Notes under the pieces: model-generated | Database searches by the model: none | The model's input: only the letters and a program-made list of their open reading frames with translations | Told to the model about the DNA's origin: nothing | Origin: Laceyella sediminis | GTDB taxonomy: Bacteria; Bacillota; Bacilli; Thermoactinomycetales; Thermoactinomycetaceae | Assembly: GCF_003003125.1 (NCBI RefSeq) | Contig: NZ_PVTZ01000009.1 | Coordinates: forward strand, 86,521 to 150,520 | Length of the DNA: 64,000 bases | Reading direction: 5' to 3' | In this document: piece by piece, positions 18,912 through 25,766 of the stretch | Position numbering within the stretch: position 1 is the first letter of the stretch | Layout: every line of letters begins with the position of its first letter | Position numbers and translations under genes: made by a program

Positions 18912-19644
18912 TTGGATTTTGGGTAGGCACGCTGTTCTGGAAGCACTTCGTTCCGGACGGGAAGTGGAAAAAATCTTGCTGGCGGATGGTATTCAAAAGG
19001 GAAATATCCAAGAAATCTTGAAGAAAAGCAAAAACGAGGGAATCCCCACACAATTTGTCCCCCGCGCCCGCTTGGATCAGCTTGCGGAAGGGGGTAACCA
19101 CCAGGGGGTTATGGCGCAAGTGGCAGCTTATCGCTACGCCAGCTTGGAGGATCTGTTCCGCCGGGCAGAGGAAAGAAAGGAAATGCCTTTCTTCATCTTG
19201 TTGGATGGTTTGGAGGATCCGCACAATCTGGGTTCGGTTTTGCGGACGGCTGATGCAGTTGGAGCGCATGGGGTCATTATTCCAAAACGTCGCGCGGTGG
19301 GTCTCACTTCTGTAGTTGCCAAAACTTCCGCAGGCGCGATCGAGTATGTGCCGGTAGCAAAAGTGACTAACCTCAACCGAGTAGCGGACGAGCTTAAAGA
19401 TCGGGGATTGTGGCTGGTTGGTAGTGACGGGTCGGCCAAAGCTGAGTACACCCAAATTGATTATCAGATGCCCCTAGCGCTGATCATTGGTAGCGAAGGA
19501 CAGGGGATGAGCTCTCTCCTCAAGAAGAAGTGCGATTTTCTGGTCAAGTTGCCCATGCTTGGCAAAGTGACTTCCCTTAACGCCTCCGTGGCAGCTGGTG
19601 TGCTCATGTATGAGGTGTTGCGCGGGCGAAGCACCCATGGTTAA
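18904..19644 (+). CDS. rlmB: RlmB/TrmH-type 23S rRNA 2'-O-methyltransferase
   Basis: This SPOUT-family enzyme 2'-O-methylates 23S rRNA using S-adenosylmethionine. The 246-residue protein has an N-terminal substrate-binding domain (ILGRHAVLEAL at 4-14) and a C-terminal trefoil-knot domain with the three motifs: LDGLEDPHNLGSVLRTADA (near 102-120), LIIGSEGQGMS (near 195) and LPMLGKVTSLNASVAAGVL (near 217). The start overlaps the mrnC stop by eight bases and is preceded by AAAAGGAG. By homology the target is a 23S rRNA guanosine, but the exact position is inferred. Confidence 0.94.
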   Translation: MSDWILGRHAVLEALRSGREVEKILLADGIQKGNIQEILKKSKNEGIPTQFVPRARLDQLAEGGNHQGVMAQVAAYRYASLEDLFRRAEERKEMPFFILLDGLEDPHNLGSVLRTADAVGAHGVIIPKRRAVGLTSVVAKTSAGAIEYVPVAKVTNLNRVADELKDRGLWLVGSDGSAKAEYTQIDYQMPLALIIGSEGQGMSSLLKKKCDFLVKLPMLGKVTSLNASVAAGVLMYEVLRGRSTHG

Positions 19645-20158
19645 GCGCGAAGAATGGTTGGTTGTGGACGGATACAATGTCATAGGGGCGGATCCTGAAG
19701 TGAAGTGGCATCCCGCGTCGCTTGAAGAGGAGAGAGTCAAGTTGATTCGGGATCTGTCCGAGTATCAGGCGATGACGGGCCGGCAGGTGCATTTGGTGTT
19801 TGATGCGCACCAGAAACCGGGGGCGGGAGTGAAAACCAACCAGGAAAAAGTGTTCGTCTATTATACCCGTCGCGATGAGACAGCAGACGAATTCATCGAA
19901 AGCTTTGTCAAAAAAAATAAAAGCCCCCATCGAGCCATCTACGTGGCCACATCCGACTATTTGGAACAGCGGATGGTGTTTGGGCAGGGGGCATACCGCA
20001 TTTCGTCACGCGAATTGTTGGAAGAAATTCGCGTGGCCAAAAAGAATTTAAGCGAAAAATTGAGAAAAGAGGAGGAAAACCAAGTCAGAAACACATTGGA
20101 AGACAGATTGAGCCGGGAGTTGCGGCAGATGCTTGATAAATGGAGAAGGAAAAAATAG
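19637..20158 (+). CDS. rae1: Rae1 (YacP), ribosome-dependent endoribonuclease
   Basis: Rae1 is a NYN/PIN-fold endonuclease that in B. subtilis enters the ribosomal A site and cleaves mRNA during translation. The 173-residue protein begins with the strand and acidic motif LVVDGYNVIGADP (8-20), and further acidic residues lie in DEFIESF and ATSDYLEQ. The C-terminus is highly basic and helical, suited to rRNA contact. The ATG at 19637 overlaps the end of rlmB by eight bases. It closes the operon; sigH follows with its own promoter. Confidence 0.92.
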   Translation: MVKREEWLVVDGYNVIGADPEVKWHPASLEEERVKLIRDLSEYQAMTGRQVHLVFDAHQKPGAGVKTNQEKVFVYYTRRDETADEFIESFVKKNKSPHRAIYVATSDYLEQRMVFGQGAYRISSRELLEEIRVAKKNLSEKLRKEEENQVRNTLEDRLSRELRQMLDKWRRKK

Positions 20159-20166
20159 GTGAAAAT

Positions 20167-20196
20167 TTGACGTTTTTGTTTCTATTCGGCTATAAT
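20167..20196 (+). promoter_or_regulatory. Promoter of sigH
   Basis: TTGACG (20167-20172) and TATAAT (20191-20196) are 18 bases apart, a good SigA-type promoter. The leader to the GTG start is about 36 bases. Confidence 0.75.
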
Positions 20197-20238
20197 AACG
20201 TTACTATGGGTTTATAGGCTACTTGGTCGGGAGGGAAA

Positions 20239-20907
20239 GTGGTGAGCGTAGAACTTCAATCCAGTAATTCTGTCGTTTACGACAACGAGGTTGACTACAA
20301 GACAATGGCCGACGAAGAGCTGGTTTATGGCGTACGTGTAGGTGATCATCAAGCGCTTGAATATTTGATTAATAAGTACAAAAATTTTGTCAGAGCGAAA
20401 GCGAGATCCTACTTCTTGATCGGGGCCGATCATGAAGACATTGTTCAGGAAGGGATGATTGGCTTATTCAAAGCGATTCGGGACTTTAAAGGTGACAAGC
20501 TGGCATCCTTCAAAGCATTTGCCGAATTGTGCATAACGCGCCAAATAATCACAGCAATCAAAACAGCCACTCGTCAGAAGCACATTCCACTCAACTCATA
20601 TGTATCTTTGGACAAGCCCGCATACGATGATGACACAGATCGGACATTGTTAGACAAGATTCCAGGCAGTCTATCAAACCCAGAAGAAATCTACATTAGC
20701 CAGGAAGAGTATAACGATATTGAAGATAAAATATCGAAAATTCTAAGTGATTTGGAACGCAAAGTTTTGATGCTGTACCTCGATGGACGATCTTATCAGG
20801 AGATCGCCGTCGACTTAAATCGACACGTTAAGTCAATCGACAATGCGTTGCAACGAGTAAAGCGCAAACTGGAGAGATATCTGGAAGTACGGGAAATCTC
20901 TCTTTAA
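20239..20907 (+). CDS. sigH: SigH (Spo0H), RNA polymerase sigma factor of transition state
   Basis: SigH directs transcription at the onset of sporulation and competence. The 222-residue protein has region 2 with the core-binding segment EDIVQEGMIGLFKAIRDF (near 70-87) and a region 4 helix-turn-helix near 180-210 (SYQEIAVDLNRHVKSIDNAL). Two GTG codons, 20239 and 20242, follow GGGAGGGA and either may start translation. A terminator closes the transcription unit. SigA-type promoter elements lie upstream; in B. subtilis this promoter is repressed by AbrB, not visible here. Confidence 0.95.
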   Translation: MVSVELQSSNSVVYDNEVDYKTMADEELVYGVRVGDHQALEYLINKYKNFVRAKARSYFLIGADHEDIVQEGMIGLFKAIRDFKGDKLASFKAFAELCITRQIITAIKTATRQKHIPLNSYVSLDKPAYDDDTDRTLLDKIPGSLSNPEEIYISQEEYNDIEDKISKILSDLERKVLMLYLDGRSYQEIAVDLNRHVKSIDNALQRVKRKLERYLEVREISL

Positions 20908-20941
20908 AACAAAAAAGGTATCAATGGGTTGCAGGCCCTTT

Positions 20942-20970
20942 AAAAACAGGTGATCTCACCTGTTTTTTGT
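20942..20970 (+). terminator. Terminator after sigH
   Basis: AACAGGTGA and TCACCTGTT form a nine-pair stem with a minimal loop, preceded by an A-run and followed by a T-run. Confidence 0.9.
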
Positions 20971-21233
20971 TTAATTCGACAAAAATCATCATTCTCCTTT
21001 TTTAAGGATATAAAAAGTTGTGGTATGAATGAAGAATGTTGTTTGTCGACAAATAAACCTTCGATTACCAAATGGAGGAAAGGGATGGTTATGAAACGGG
21101 GTAGAACTTGTCAATAATGAATTGGCAGAGGGTTTCACATTGACAGGAAGTCAGGGGTATGTTAATGTAATTTGGGTATTTTCTATAATAAAATCCACTC
21201 GAACGGTGATTAACAAATAGAGGAGGTGTCGGC
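20971..21233 (+). promoter_or_regulatory. rpmG-secE-nusG upstream region with SigA and possible SigH promoters
   Basis: A good SigA-type promoter is TTGACA (21140-21145), 17 bases, TAATGT (21163-21168). Further upstream, AGGATAT (21005-21011) followed after 12 bases by TATGAAT (21024-21030) resembles a SigH promoter (RnAGGAWWW, 11-12 bases, RnnGAAT), with mismatches at both flanking purines. Between them a ten-codon frame (21085-21117) has AGGAGG-like TGGAGG at good spacing. The SigA promoter is well supported; the other two are suggestions. Confidence 0.55.
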
Positions 21234-21383
21234 ATGCGGGTGAATATCACATTGGCTTGCACGGTATGTCGTGAACGCAACTACGCGCTGACCAAAAACA
21301 AACGGAAGCATCCAGATCGCATGGAGCTGAAGAAGTTTTGTCCGCGTTGCAATGCGCATACAGCACATCGCGAAACGAAATAA
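21234..21383 (+). CDS. rpmG: 50S ribosomal protein L33, zinc-binding form
   Basis: L33 is a small protein of the large subunit near the E site. This 49-residue copy carries two CXXC pairs (C10/C13 and C36/C39), the C-plus form that binds zinc. Organisms of this group often hold a second, cysteine-free paralog for zinc shortage, which is not in this window. The ATG follows AGAGGAGGTG. It leads secE and nusG in the order usual for Firmicutes. Confidence 0.96.
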   Translation: MRVNITLACTVCRERNYALTKNKRKHPDRMELKKFCPRCNAHTAHRETK

Positions 21384-21427
21384 GCGGCTGGGTTTGAACG
21401 CTTGATATCAAGATGGGGGTGAAAGCC

Positions 21428-21655
21428 ATGGCAGCTTTTCTCGCAAACATCGGACGCGGAATCAAGAAAAGTGTTTCAGGCACGTCTGGCTTCTTCCGTG
21501 GTAGCGTCCAAGAGTTGAAAAAAGTGCGCTGGCCAAACCGGCAAGAGATGGTGAACTACACAATGGTTGTCGTCTTGACAGTGCTGGTTTTGGCGCTCTT
21601 TTTCTTCATTATCGATCAAGGGATCTTGCAATTGGTTCGCATGATCACGAAATAG
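21428..21655 (+). CDS. secE: SecE, preprotein translocase subunit
   Basis: SecE clamps SecY in the protein translocation channel. The 75-residue protein is the short single-span form: an amphipathic helix with VQELKKVRWPNRQEM (near 28-42), followed by one membrane helix (near 47-68). ATG at 21428 is favoured by GGGGGTGAAAG upstream; in-frame codons at 21413 and 21419 are less well placed. SecY, its partner, is encoded in the spc cluster of this same window. Confidence 0.94.
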   Translation: MAAFLANIGRGIKKSVSGTSGFFRGSVQELKKVRWPNRQEMVNYTMVVVLTVLVLALFFFIIDQGILQLVRMITK

Positions 21656-21702
21656 GTGGAATGAATCATAAGGGGGGTACAGGGCTTTAGGCCCTGGTGA
21701 GC

Positions 21703-22236
21703 ATGGAAAAGAATTGGTATGTGGTTCACACGTATTCTGGCTACGAGAACAAGGTGAAAACCAACCTGGAAAAGCGGGTTCACTCGATGGATATGCAGGA
21801 CAAGATTTTTCGTGTCCTCGTTCCGATGGAAGAGGAGATCGAGCATAAGGACGGCAAGAAAAAATCCGTCATGCGTAAGGTCTTTCCGGGTTATGTGCTG
21901 GTAGAGATGATCATGACCGATGACTCGTGGTATGTCGTGCGGAACACGCCTGGGGTAACCGGTTTCGTCGGTTCATCAGGGGCGGGTTCAAAACCAACCC
22001 CCCTTTTGCCGGATGAGGTTGTCGCGATTCTGCGCCAAATGGGTATGGATGAGTCCAAAGCTACCGTCGACTTTGAAGTTGCTGAGACAGTAAAGGTGAA
22101 AGAAGGGCCTTTCGCCAATTTTGTCGGCCGGATCGAAGAGATCGACATGAACCGTTCGAAACTCAAAGTCATGGTCAATATGTTTGGCCGTGAAACGCCT
22201 GTAGAATTGGACTTCTTCCAAGTGGAAAAAATTTAA
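21703..22236 (+). CDS. nusG: NusG, transcription elongation factor
   Basis: NusG binds RNA polymerase and affects pausing, termination and coupling to translation. The 177-residue protein has the NGN domain (NWYVVHTYSGYENKV at 3-17) and a C-terminal KOW domain (EGPFANFVGRIEEID near 128-142). The ATG at 21703 gives the usual N-terminus, but the binding site is weak; an in-frame GTG at 21697 is an alternative. The AAGGGGGG at 21670-21677 is too far for strong pairing, which may keep expression low. Confidence 0.95.
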   Translation: MEKNWYVVHTYSGYENKVKTNLEKRVHSMDMQDKIFRVLVPMEEEIEHKDGKKKSVMRKVFPGYVLVEMIMTDDSWYVVRNTPGVTGFVGSSGAGSKPTPLLPDEVVAILRQMGMDESKATVDFEVAETVKVKEGPFANFVGRIEEIDMNRSKLKVMVNMFGRETPVELDFFQVEKI

Positions 22237-22289
22237 TCTGGCAAAGAACTTTTGTTTTGTGCCATGTTGTGATAAAGTATTTTTGTTTG

Positions 22290-22380
22290 TTACCCCCATC
22301 TTTGGGGCGAGCGCAAGCCCGTTAGAAGAAGAGGGAGCTTGCCTTTCCGTGGGAGGGTAATACCCGAGAAAACCACATGT
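22290..22380 (+). promoter_or_regulatory. Structured leader before rplK-rplA, probable L11/L1 autoregulatory element
   Basis: Three hairpins can be drawn: CCCC-ATCTTT-GGGG, then GCAAGC (22313-22318) with GCTTGC (22337-22342), and an outer GTGG/CCAC (22349/22373) enclosing GGGTAATACCC. The last part, ending in AAAACCACAT just before the rplK binding site, resembles the segment found at this place in other Firmicutes. L1 or L11 family feedback is the likely role, inferred from position. Confidence 0.55.
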
Positions 22381-22399
22381 TTGAAGGAGGTTGGTTAGC

Positions 22400-22825
22400 G
22401 TGGCCAAAAAAGTGATTAAAGTGGTCAAGCTGCAAATTCCCGCTGGTAAAGCTAATCCAGCACCGCCAGTAGGTCCGGCGCTCGGTCAAGCTGGTGTGAA
22501 CATCATGGGATTCTGTAAAGAGTTCAATGCCCGCACTGCTGATCAAGCCGGTTTGATTATTCCGGTAGAAATCACGGTTTTTGAAGACCGTTCTTTTACC
22601 TTCATCACTAAAACCCCGCCAGCTGCTGTACTTCTGAAAAAAGCAGCCGGGATTGAGTCCGGTTCCGGTGAACCGAACAAAAAGAAAGTGGCGACCGTGA
22701 AACGCGACAAAGTGCGTGAGATCGCCGAGTTGAAAATGCCCGACTTAAACGCTGCAAGCGTGGAAGCGGCTATGCGCATGATCGAAGGAACCGCGCGTAG
22801 CATGGGCATCGTAATCGAAGACTAA
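22400..22825 (+). CDS. rplK: 50S ribosomal protein L11
   Basis: L11 binds the GTPase-associated centre of 23S rRNA and is needed for RelA activation and factor-dependent steps. The 141-residue protein has the N-terminal proline-rich domain ([19 protein letters not shown] near 11-29), target of thiostrepton-class antibiotics, and the C-terminal rRNA-binding domain. It starts with GTG at 22400, ten bases after GAAGGAGG; the upstream in-frame GTG at 22391 overlaps that binding site. It is co-transcribed with rplA. Confidence 0.97.
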   Translation: MAKKVIKVVKLQIPAGKANPAPPVGPALGQAGVNIMGFCKEFNARTADQAGLIIPVEITVFEDRSFTFITKTPPAAVLLKKAAGIESGSGEPNKKKVATVKRDKVREIAELKMPDLNAASVEAAMRMIEGTARSMGIVIED

Positions 22826-22908
22826 TAGAAAGCCTGCCTACTCTGCCACGAGTAGAGTGAGGCTTGTGGGAGGATCTTCCGCTACGACCACGAAAGGAGG
22901 AACTGTCG

Positions 22909-23607
22909 GTGGCAAAACATGGTAAAAAGTACATGGAAGCGATCAAAAAAGTTGATCGTGACAAAGTTTATGAGCCCAAAGAAGCATTGGCGCTCGTGAA
23001 AGAAATTTCTGTCGCTAAATTTGATGAAACCGTGGAAGCTGCTTTCCGCTTGGGTATTGACACCAAGAAGGCAGATCAACAAGTGAGAGGTGCTGTTGTG
23101 CTTCCTCACGGCACGGGGAAAACCAAACGCGTTCTCGTATTCGCGAAAGGTGAAAAGGCAAAAGAGGCGGAAGCCGCTGGTGCGGATTTCGTAGGAGATG
23201 AGGACCTCATCAACAAAGTGGCCCAAGGTTGGTTCGAATTTGACGTTGTTGTGGCCACTCCTGACATGATGGGTCAAGTGGGCCGTCTGGGACGGACTCT
23301 CGGTCCGAAAGGCCTCATGCCAAACCCGAAAACGGGTACGGTTACTTTTGAAGTAGCCAAAGCCGTAAACGAGATCAAAGCGGGTAAAATTGAGTACCGT
23401 GCTGATAAGGCCGGCAACGTGCATGCCGCAATTGGTAAAGTTTCCTTCCCGGTTGAGAAACTGGAAGAAAACTTACTTGCACTTGCTGAAGCGTTGGTGA
23501 AAGCAAAACCGGCTGCTGCAAAAGGCACCTACATGAAGAGCGTTACCGTTTCTTCCACCATGGGTCCTGGCGTAGCCGTAAACGCGCAACGTTTGTCCGG
23601 TCGCTAA
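22909..23607 (+). CDS. rplA: 50S ribosomal protein L1
   Basis: L1 forms the mobile L1 stalk that moves deacylated tRNA from the E site, and represses its own mRNA in many bacteria. The 232-residue protein has the conserved segment [20 protein letters not shown] near 123-142. GTG at 22909 lies eight bases after AAAGGAGG; upstream in-frame codons are excluded. It follows rplK after 83 bases. Confidence 0.97.
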   Translation: MAKHGKKYMEAIKKVDRDKVYEPKEALALVKEISVAKFDETVEAAFRLGIDTKKADQQVRGAVVLPHGTGKTKRVLVFAKGEKAKEAEAAGADFVGDEDLINKVAQGWFEFDVVVATPDMMGQVGRLGRTLGPKGLMPNPKTGTVTFEVAKAVNEIKAGKIEYRADKAGNVHAAIGKVSFPVEKLEENLLALAEALVKAKPAAAKGTYMKSVTVSSTMGPGVAVNAQRLSGR

Positions 23608-23613
23608 TAATGC

Positions 23614-23642
23614 TTGACTTTTGCAGCGAGGTTGGGTAACAT
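23614..23642 (+). promoter_or_regulatory. Promoter of rplJ-rplL
   Basis: TTGACT (23614-23619) and TAACAT (23637-23642) are 17 bases apart. The predicted start near 23649 begins the L10 leader. Confidence 0.7.
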
Positions 23643-23649
23643 GTAATCG

Positions 23650-23785
23650 CTGTTTAAAATCGAATAAGAAGCTACCGTAGACAGTAGGTGCGGATTGATC
23701 CGCTTAATATCCTGCCGAGGAGCTTGCGCTGTTGTCTTTGACAAAGCCTAGCCTTCGACTGCCTGCGGAGGCTTTTTCTTATTTC
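23650..23785 (+). promoter_or_regulatory. Ribosomal protein L10 leader with attenuator
   Basis: The 170 bases between the promoter and rplJ match the L10 leader class in position and layout. An AGCTACCGTAGACAGTAGGTG segment (23670-23690) leads, a central stem uses TGCGGATTGATCCGC, and a hairpin with AGCCTTCG and CGGAGGCT arms followed by TTTTTCTT forms a terminator near 23751-23783. Binding of the L10-L12 complex to the leader is the known feedback mechanism in Bacillales. Confidence 0.85.
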
Positions 23786-23816
23786 TTCAAAAACTCCTGA
23801 TGAGGAGGTGTACCGC

Positions 23817-24329
23817 ATGTCCAAAGCAATCGAGCAGAAAAAAGTAATTGTTAAAGAAATCGCGGATAAACTGACCCGCAGTAAAACAACCATCGTAGCT
23901 GACTATCGCGGTTTGAACGTTAAACAAATGAACGAGCTGCGTAAAGAGTTGCGTGAAGCTGGCGTAGAGATGCAGGTTTTGAAAAACACCTTGACCCGCC
24001 GTGCTGCTGAGCAAGTGGGAATGGAAGATTTGAACCAGCACCTGACCGGCCCATCCGCAGTCGCTTTCAGCTATGAGGATGTCGTTGCTCCAGCTAAAGT
24101 GCTTCACAAATTTGCGAAGACCAACAAAGAGCTGGAAATCAAGGGCGGTATCGTAGAAGGCAGAGCAGTAAGCCTTGATGAGATTAAGGCGCTGGCTGAG
24201 CTGCCAAGCCGCGAAGGCCTCTTGTCCATGCTTCTCAGCGTGCTGCAAGCGCCGATGCGCAACTTCGCGCTTGCTGTTAAAGCCGTTGCTGACAAAGACG
24301 GAGAAGCTGGCGAAGCACAAGAAGCGTAA
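23817..24329 (+). CDS. rplJ: 50S ribosomal protein L10
   Basis: L10 anchors L7/L12 dimers to the ribosome stalk. The 170-residue protein has the N-terminal rRNA-binding domain with [19 protein letters not shown] (near 24-42) and a C-terminal helix that carries L12 dimers. The ATG at 23817 follows GAGGAGG. The leader in front suggests feedback control by the L10-L12 complex. The C-terminus ends in an acidic alanine-rich tail. Confidence 0.97.
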   Translation: MSKAIEQKKVIVKEIADKLTRSKTTIVADYRGLNVKQMNELRKELREAGVEMQVLKNTLTRRAAEQVGMEDLNQHLTGPSAVAFSYEDVVAPAKVLHKFAKTNKELEIKGGIVEGRAVSLDEIKALAELPSREGLLSMLLSVLQAPMRNFALAVKAVADKDGEAGEAQEA

Positions 24330-24393
24330 TGCAGCTTGAGAAAGAACGGCATTTGAAAAATAACTAGATCTGTATATAGGGAGGTTTCCTTTC

Positions 24394-24759
24394 ATGACGA
24401 AAGAACAAATCATTGAAGCGATTAAAGGTATGAGCGTTCTCGAACTGAACGACTTGGTAAAAGCAATCGAAGAAGAATTCGGCGTAACTGCTGCAGCTCC
24501 GGTTGTAATGGGTAACGTAGCAGGTGGCGGAGAAGCTGCTGAAGAGAAAACCGAATTCGATGTAATCCTGGCAAGCGCTGGTAGCTCCAAAATCAACGTT
24601 ATCAAAGTGGTTCGTGGCATCACTGGCCTGGGCCTGAAAGAAGCAAAAGCGCTGGTTGACGGAACTCCTGCTCCAATCAAAGAAGGCGTATCCAAAGAAG
24701 AAGCAGAAAAAATCAAAGCAGAACTCGAAGAAGCCGGTGCATCTGTGGAAATCAAGTAA
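24394..24759 (+). CDS. rplL: 50S ribosomal protein L7/L12
   Basis: L7/L12 is the multi-copy stalk protein that recruits translational GTPases. The 121-residue protein shows an N-terminal dimerisation domain (1-35), an alanine and glycine-rich hinge (about 36-52) and the C-terminal factor-binding domain (KTEFDVIL onwards) with the conserved [13 protein letters not shown] near 80. GGGAGG precedes the ATG. Highly biased codon use (almost all GAA, AAA and GTA) suggests strong expression. A GC-rich terminator follows. Confidence 0.98.
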   Translation: MTKEQIIEAIKGMSVLELNDLVKAIEEEFGVTAAAPVVMGNVAGGGEAAEEKTEFDVILASAGSSKINVIKVVRGITGLGLKEAKALVDGTPAPIKEGVSKEEAEKIKAELEEAGASVEIK

Positions 24760-24777
24760 TAAGCTTGACTCCGGCCG

Positions 24778-24808
24778 GACCCGCCGTCGTCGGTCGGCGG
24801 GTCTCTTT
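24778..24808 (+). terminator. Terminator after rplL
   Basis: GACCCGCCG and CGGCGGGTC form a nine-pair stem around a short loop, followed by a T-rich run. Confidence 0.9.
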
Positions 24809-24926
24809 TATTGTAAGGGTGGTTTTGTGCAGGCTAGGGAGGCAATGCTCCTTTGGCTCTGCGTAGCTTTCCCTTGCATTAACATAAACGCATGACCGGG
24901 TAATGCTGTGGAAGGGGTTATGTACC

Positions 24927-25529
24927 GTGAGTGAACACTACTTTTCAGCGAATCCGCTGGCCAAAAGCGAAGAGCGGGAAGTGATGGCCGAACTGCGCGG
25001 ACATTCATTGCGTTTTCATACGGATGCCGGCGTTTTTTCCAAAAAAGGGGTTGACTTTGGTAGTCGACTTCTGGTGGAGACGGCGCAGATTGAGCCGGGT
25101 TCCCGTGTGCTAGATCTTGGTTGTGGTTATGGAGCGATAGGAATTGCCATCGCCAAAGCGGTACCCCAGACCACAGTGGTCATGGTTGATGTGAATGAAC
25201 GGGCGGTCAAGCTCGCTGAACAAAACGCGCGGAGAAATCGCGTAGATGGCATGGTGCAAGTTTTGAAAAGCGATGGCTTTTCAGCGATTCACGGCCAACA
25301 GTTCGACTGCATTTTGTTCAATCCGCCGATCCGCACTGGAAAAGAGACGATCTATCGCTTGTTTCGCGAAGCGGCTGACGCGATGGTTCCTGATGGATCA
25401 CTATGGATTGTGATTCGCAAACAACAAGGTGCTGCTTCTGCAAAAAAAGAGTTGGCATCATATTTCCAAGATGTGGAAGTGGTTGAGCAAAAGAAAGGGT
25501 ATTGGATTATTTGCGCACAAGGGCATTGA
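24927..25529 (+). CDS. ybxB: Class I methyltransferase, RsmC-like (YbxB family)
   Basis: This 200-residue S-adenosylmethionine-dependent methyltransferase belongs to the RsmC/RlmG group. The SAM-binding motif LDLGCGYGAIGIAIA lies near 62-76, an acidic residue at the second strand (VDVNERAV), and the catalytic NPPIR motif near 133. The NPPxR form suits N2-guanine methylation of rRNA, so a ribosomal RNA target is likely but unproven. GTG at 24927 follows AAGGGG by nine bases. Its position between rplL and rpoB is as in B. subtilis. Confidence 0.9.
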   Translation: MSEHYFSANPLAKSEEREVMAELRGHSLRFHTDAGVFSKKGVDFGSRLLVETAQIEPGSRVLDLGCGYGAIGIAIAKAVPQTTVVMVDVNERAVKLAEQNARRNRVDGMVQVLKSDGFSAIHGQQFDCILFNPPIRTGKETIYRLFREAADAMVPDGSLWIVIRKQQGAASAKKELASYFQDVEVVEQKKGYWIICAQGH

Positions 25530-25568
25530 CTTCGGTATCCGCTTGTGATAGTGTTTTAAATTGCAGAA

Positions 25569-25598
25569 AGTCTCAACATTTGAGGCTGGTTTTTTTTG
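25569..25598 (+). terminator. Terminator after the methyltransferase gene
   Basis: AGTCTCAA and TTGAGGCT pair with one wobble around a three-base loop, followed by GG and eight T residues. Confidence 0.8.
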
Positions 25599-25669
25599 GT
25601 ATGTGTGGCCAACCAGCCTGTTTAATCACATATTGGGCTGGATAAAATAGGTAAATAGACTGCTTCTAG

Positions 25670-25708
25670 GTAAAATGAGGTTGCGTATTCACTCATTTTC
25701 TTTTTTTA
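25670..25708 (+). promoter_or_regulatory. Attenuator-like hairpin in the rpoB leader
   Basis: AAAATGAG (25672-25679) and CTCATTTT (25692-25699) pair perfectly and are followed by CTTTTTTTA. An outer extension GGTAAA/TTTACC can also form. This looks like a second intrinsic terminator only about 60 bases before rpoB, so either it ends read-through or it attenuates rpoBC. TTGACT at 25526-25531 with TAGTGT at 25549-25554 is a weak possible promoter upstream. Confidence 0.55.
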
Positions 25709-25766
25709 CCGTGATTAGTCGCTTAATATTGAGCGGCTTTCGACTGGATGCGAGGGGGGAGTTTGT

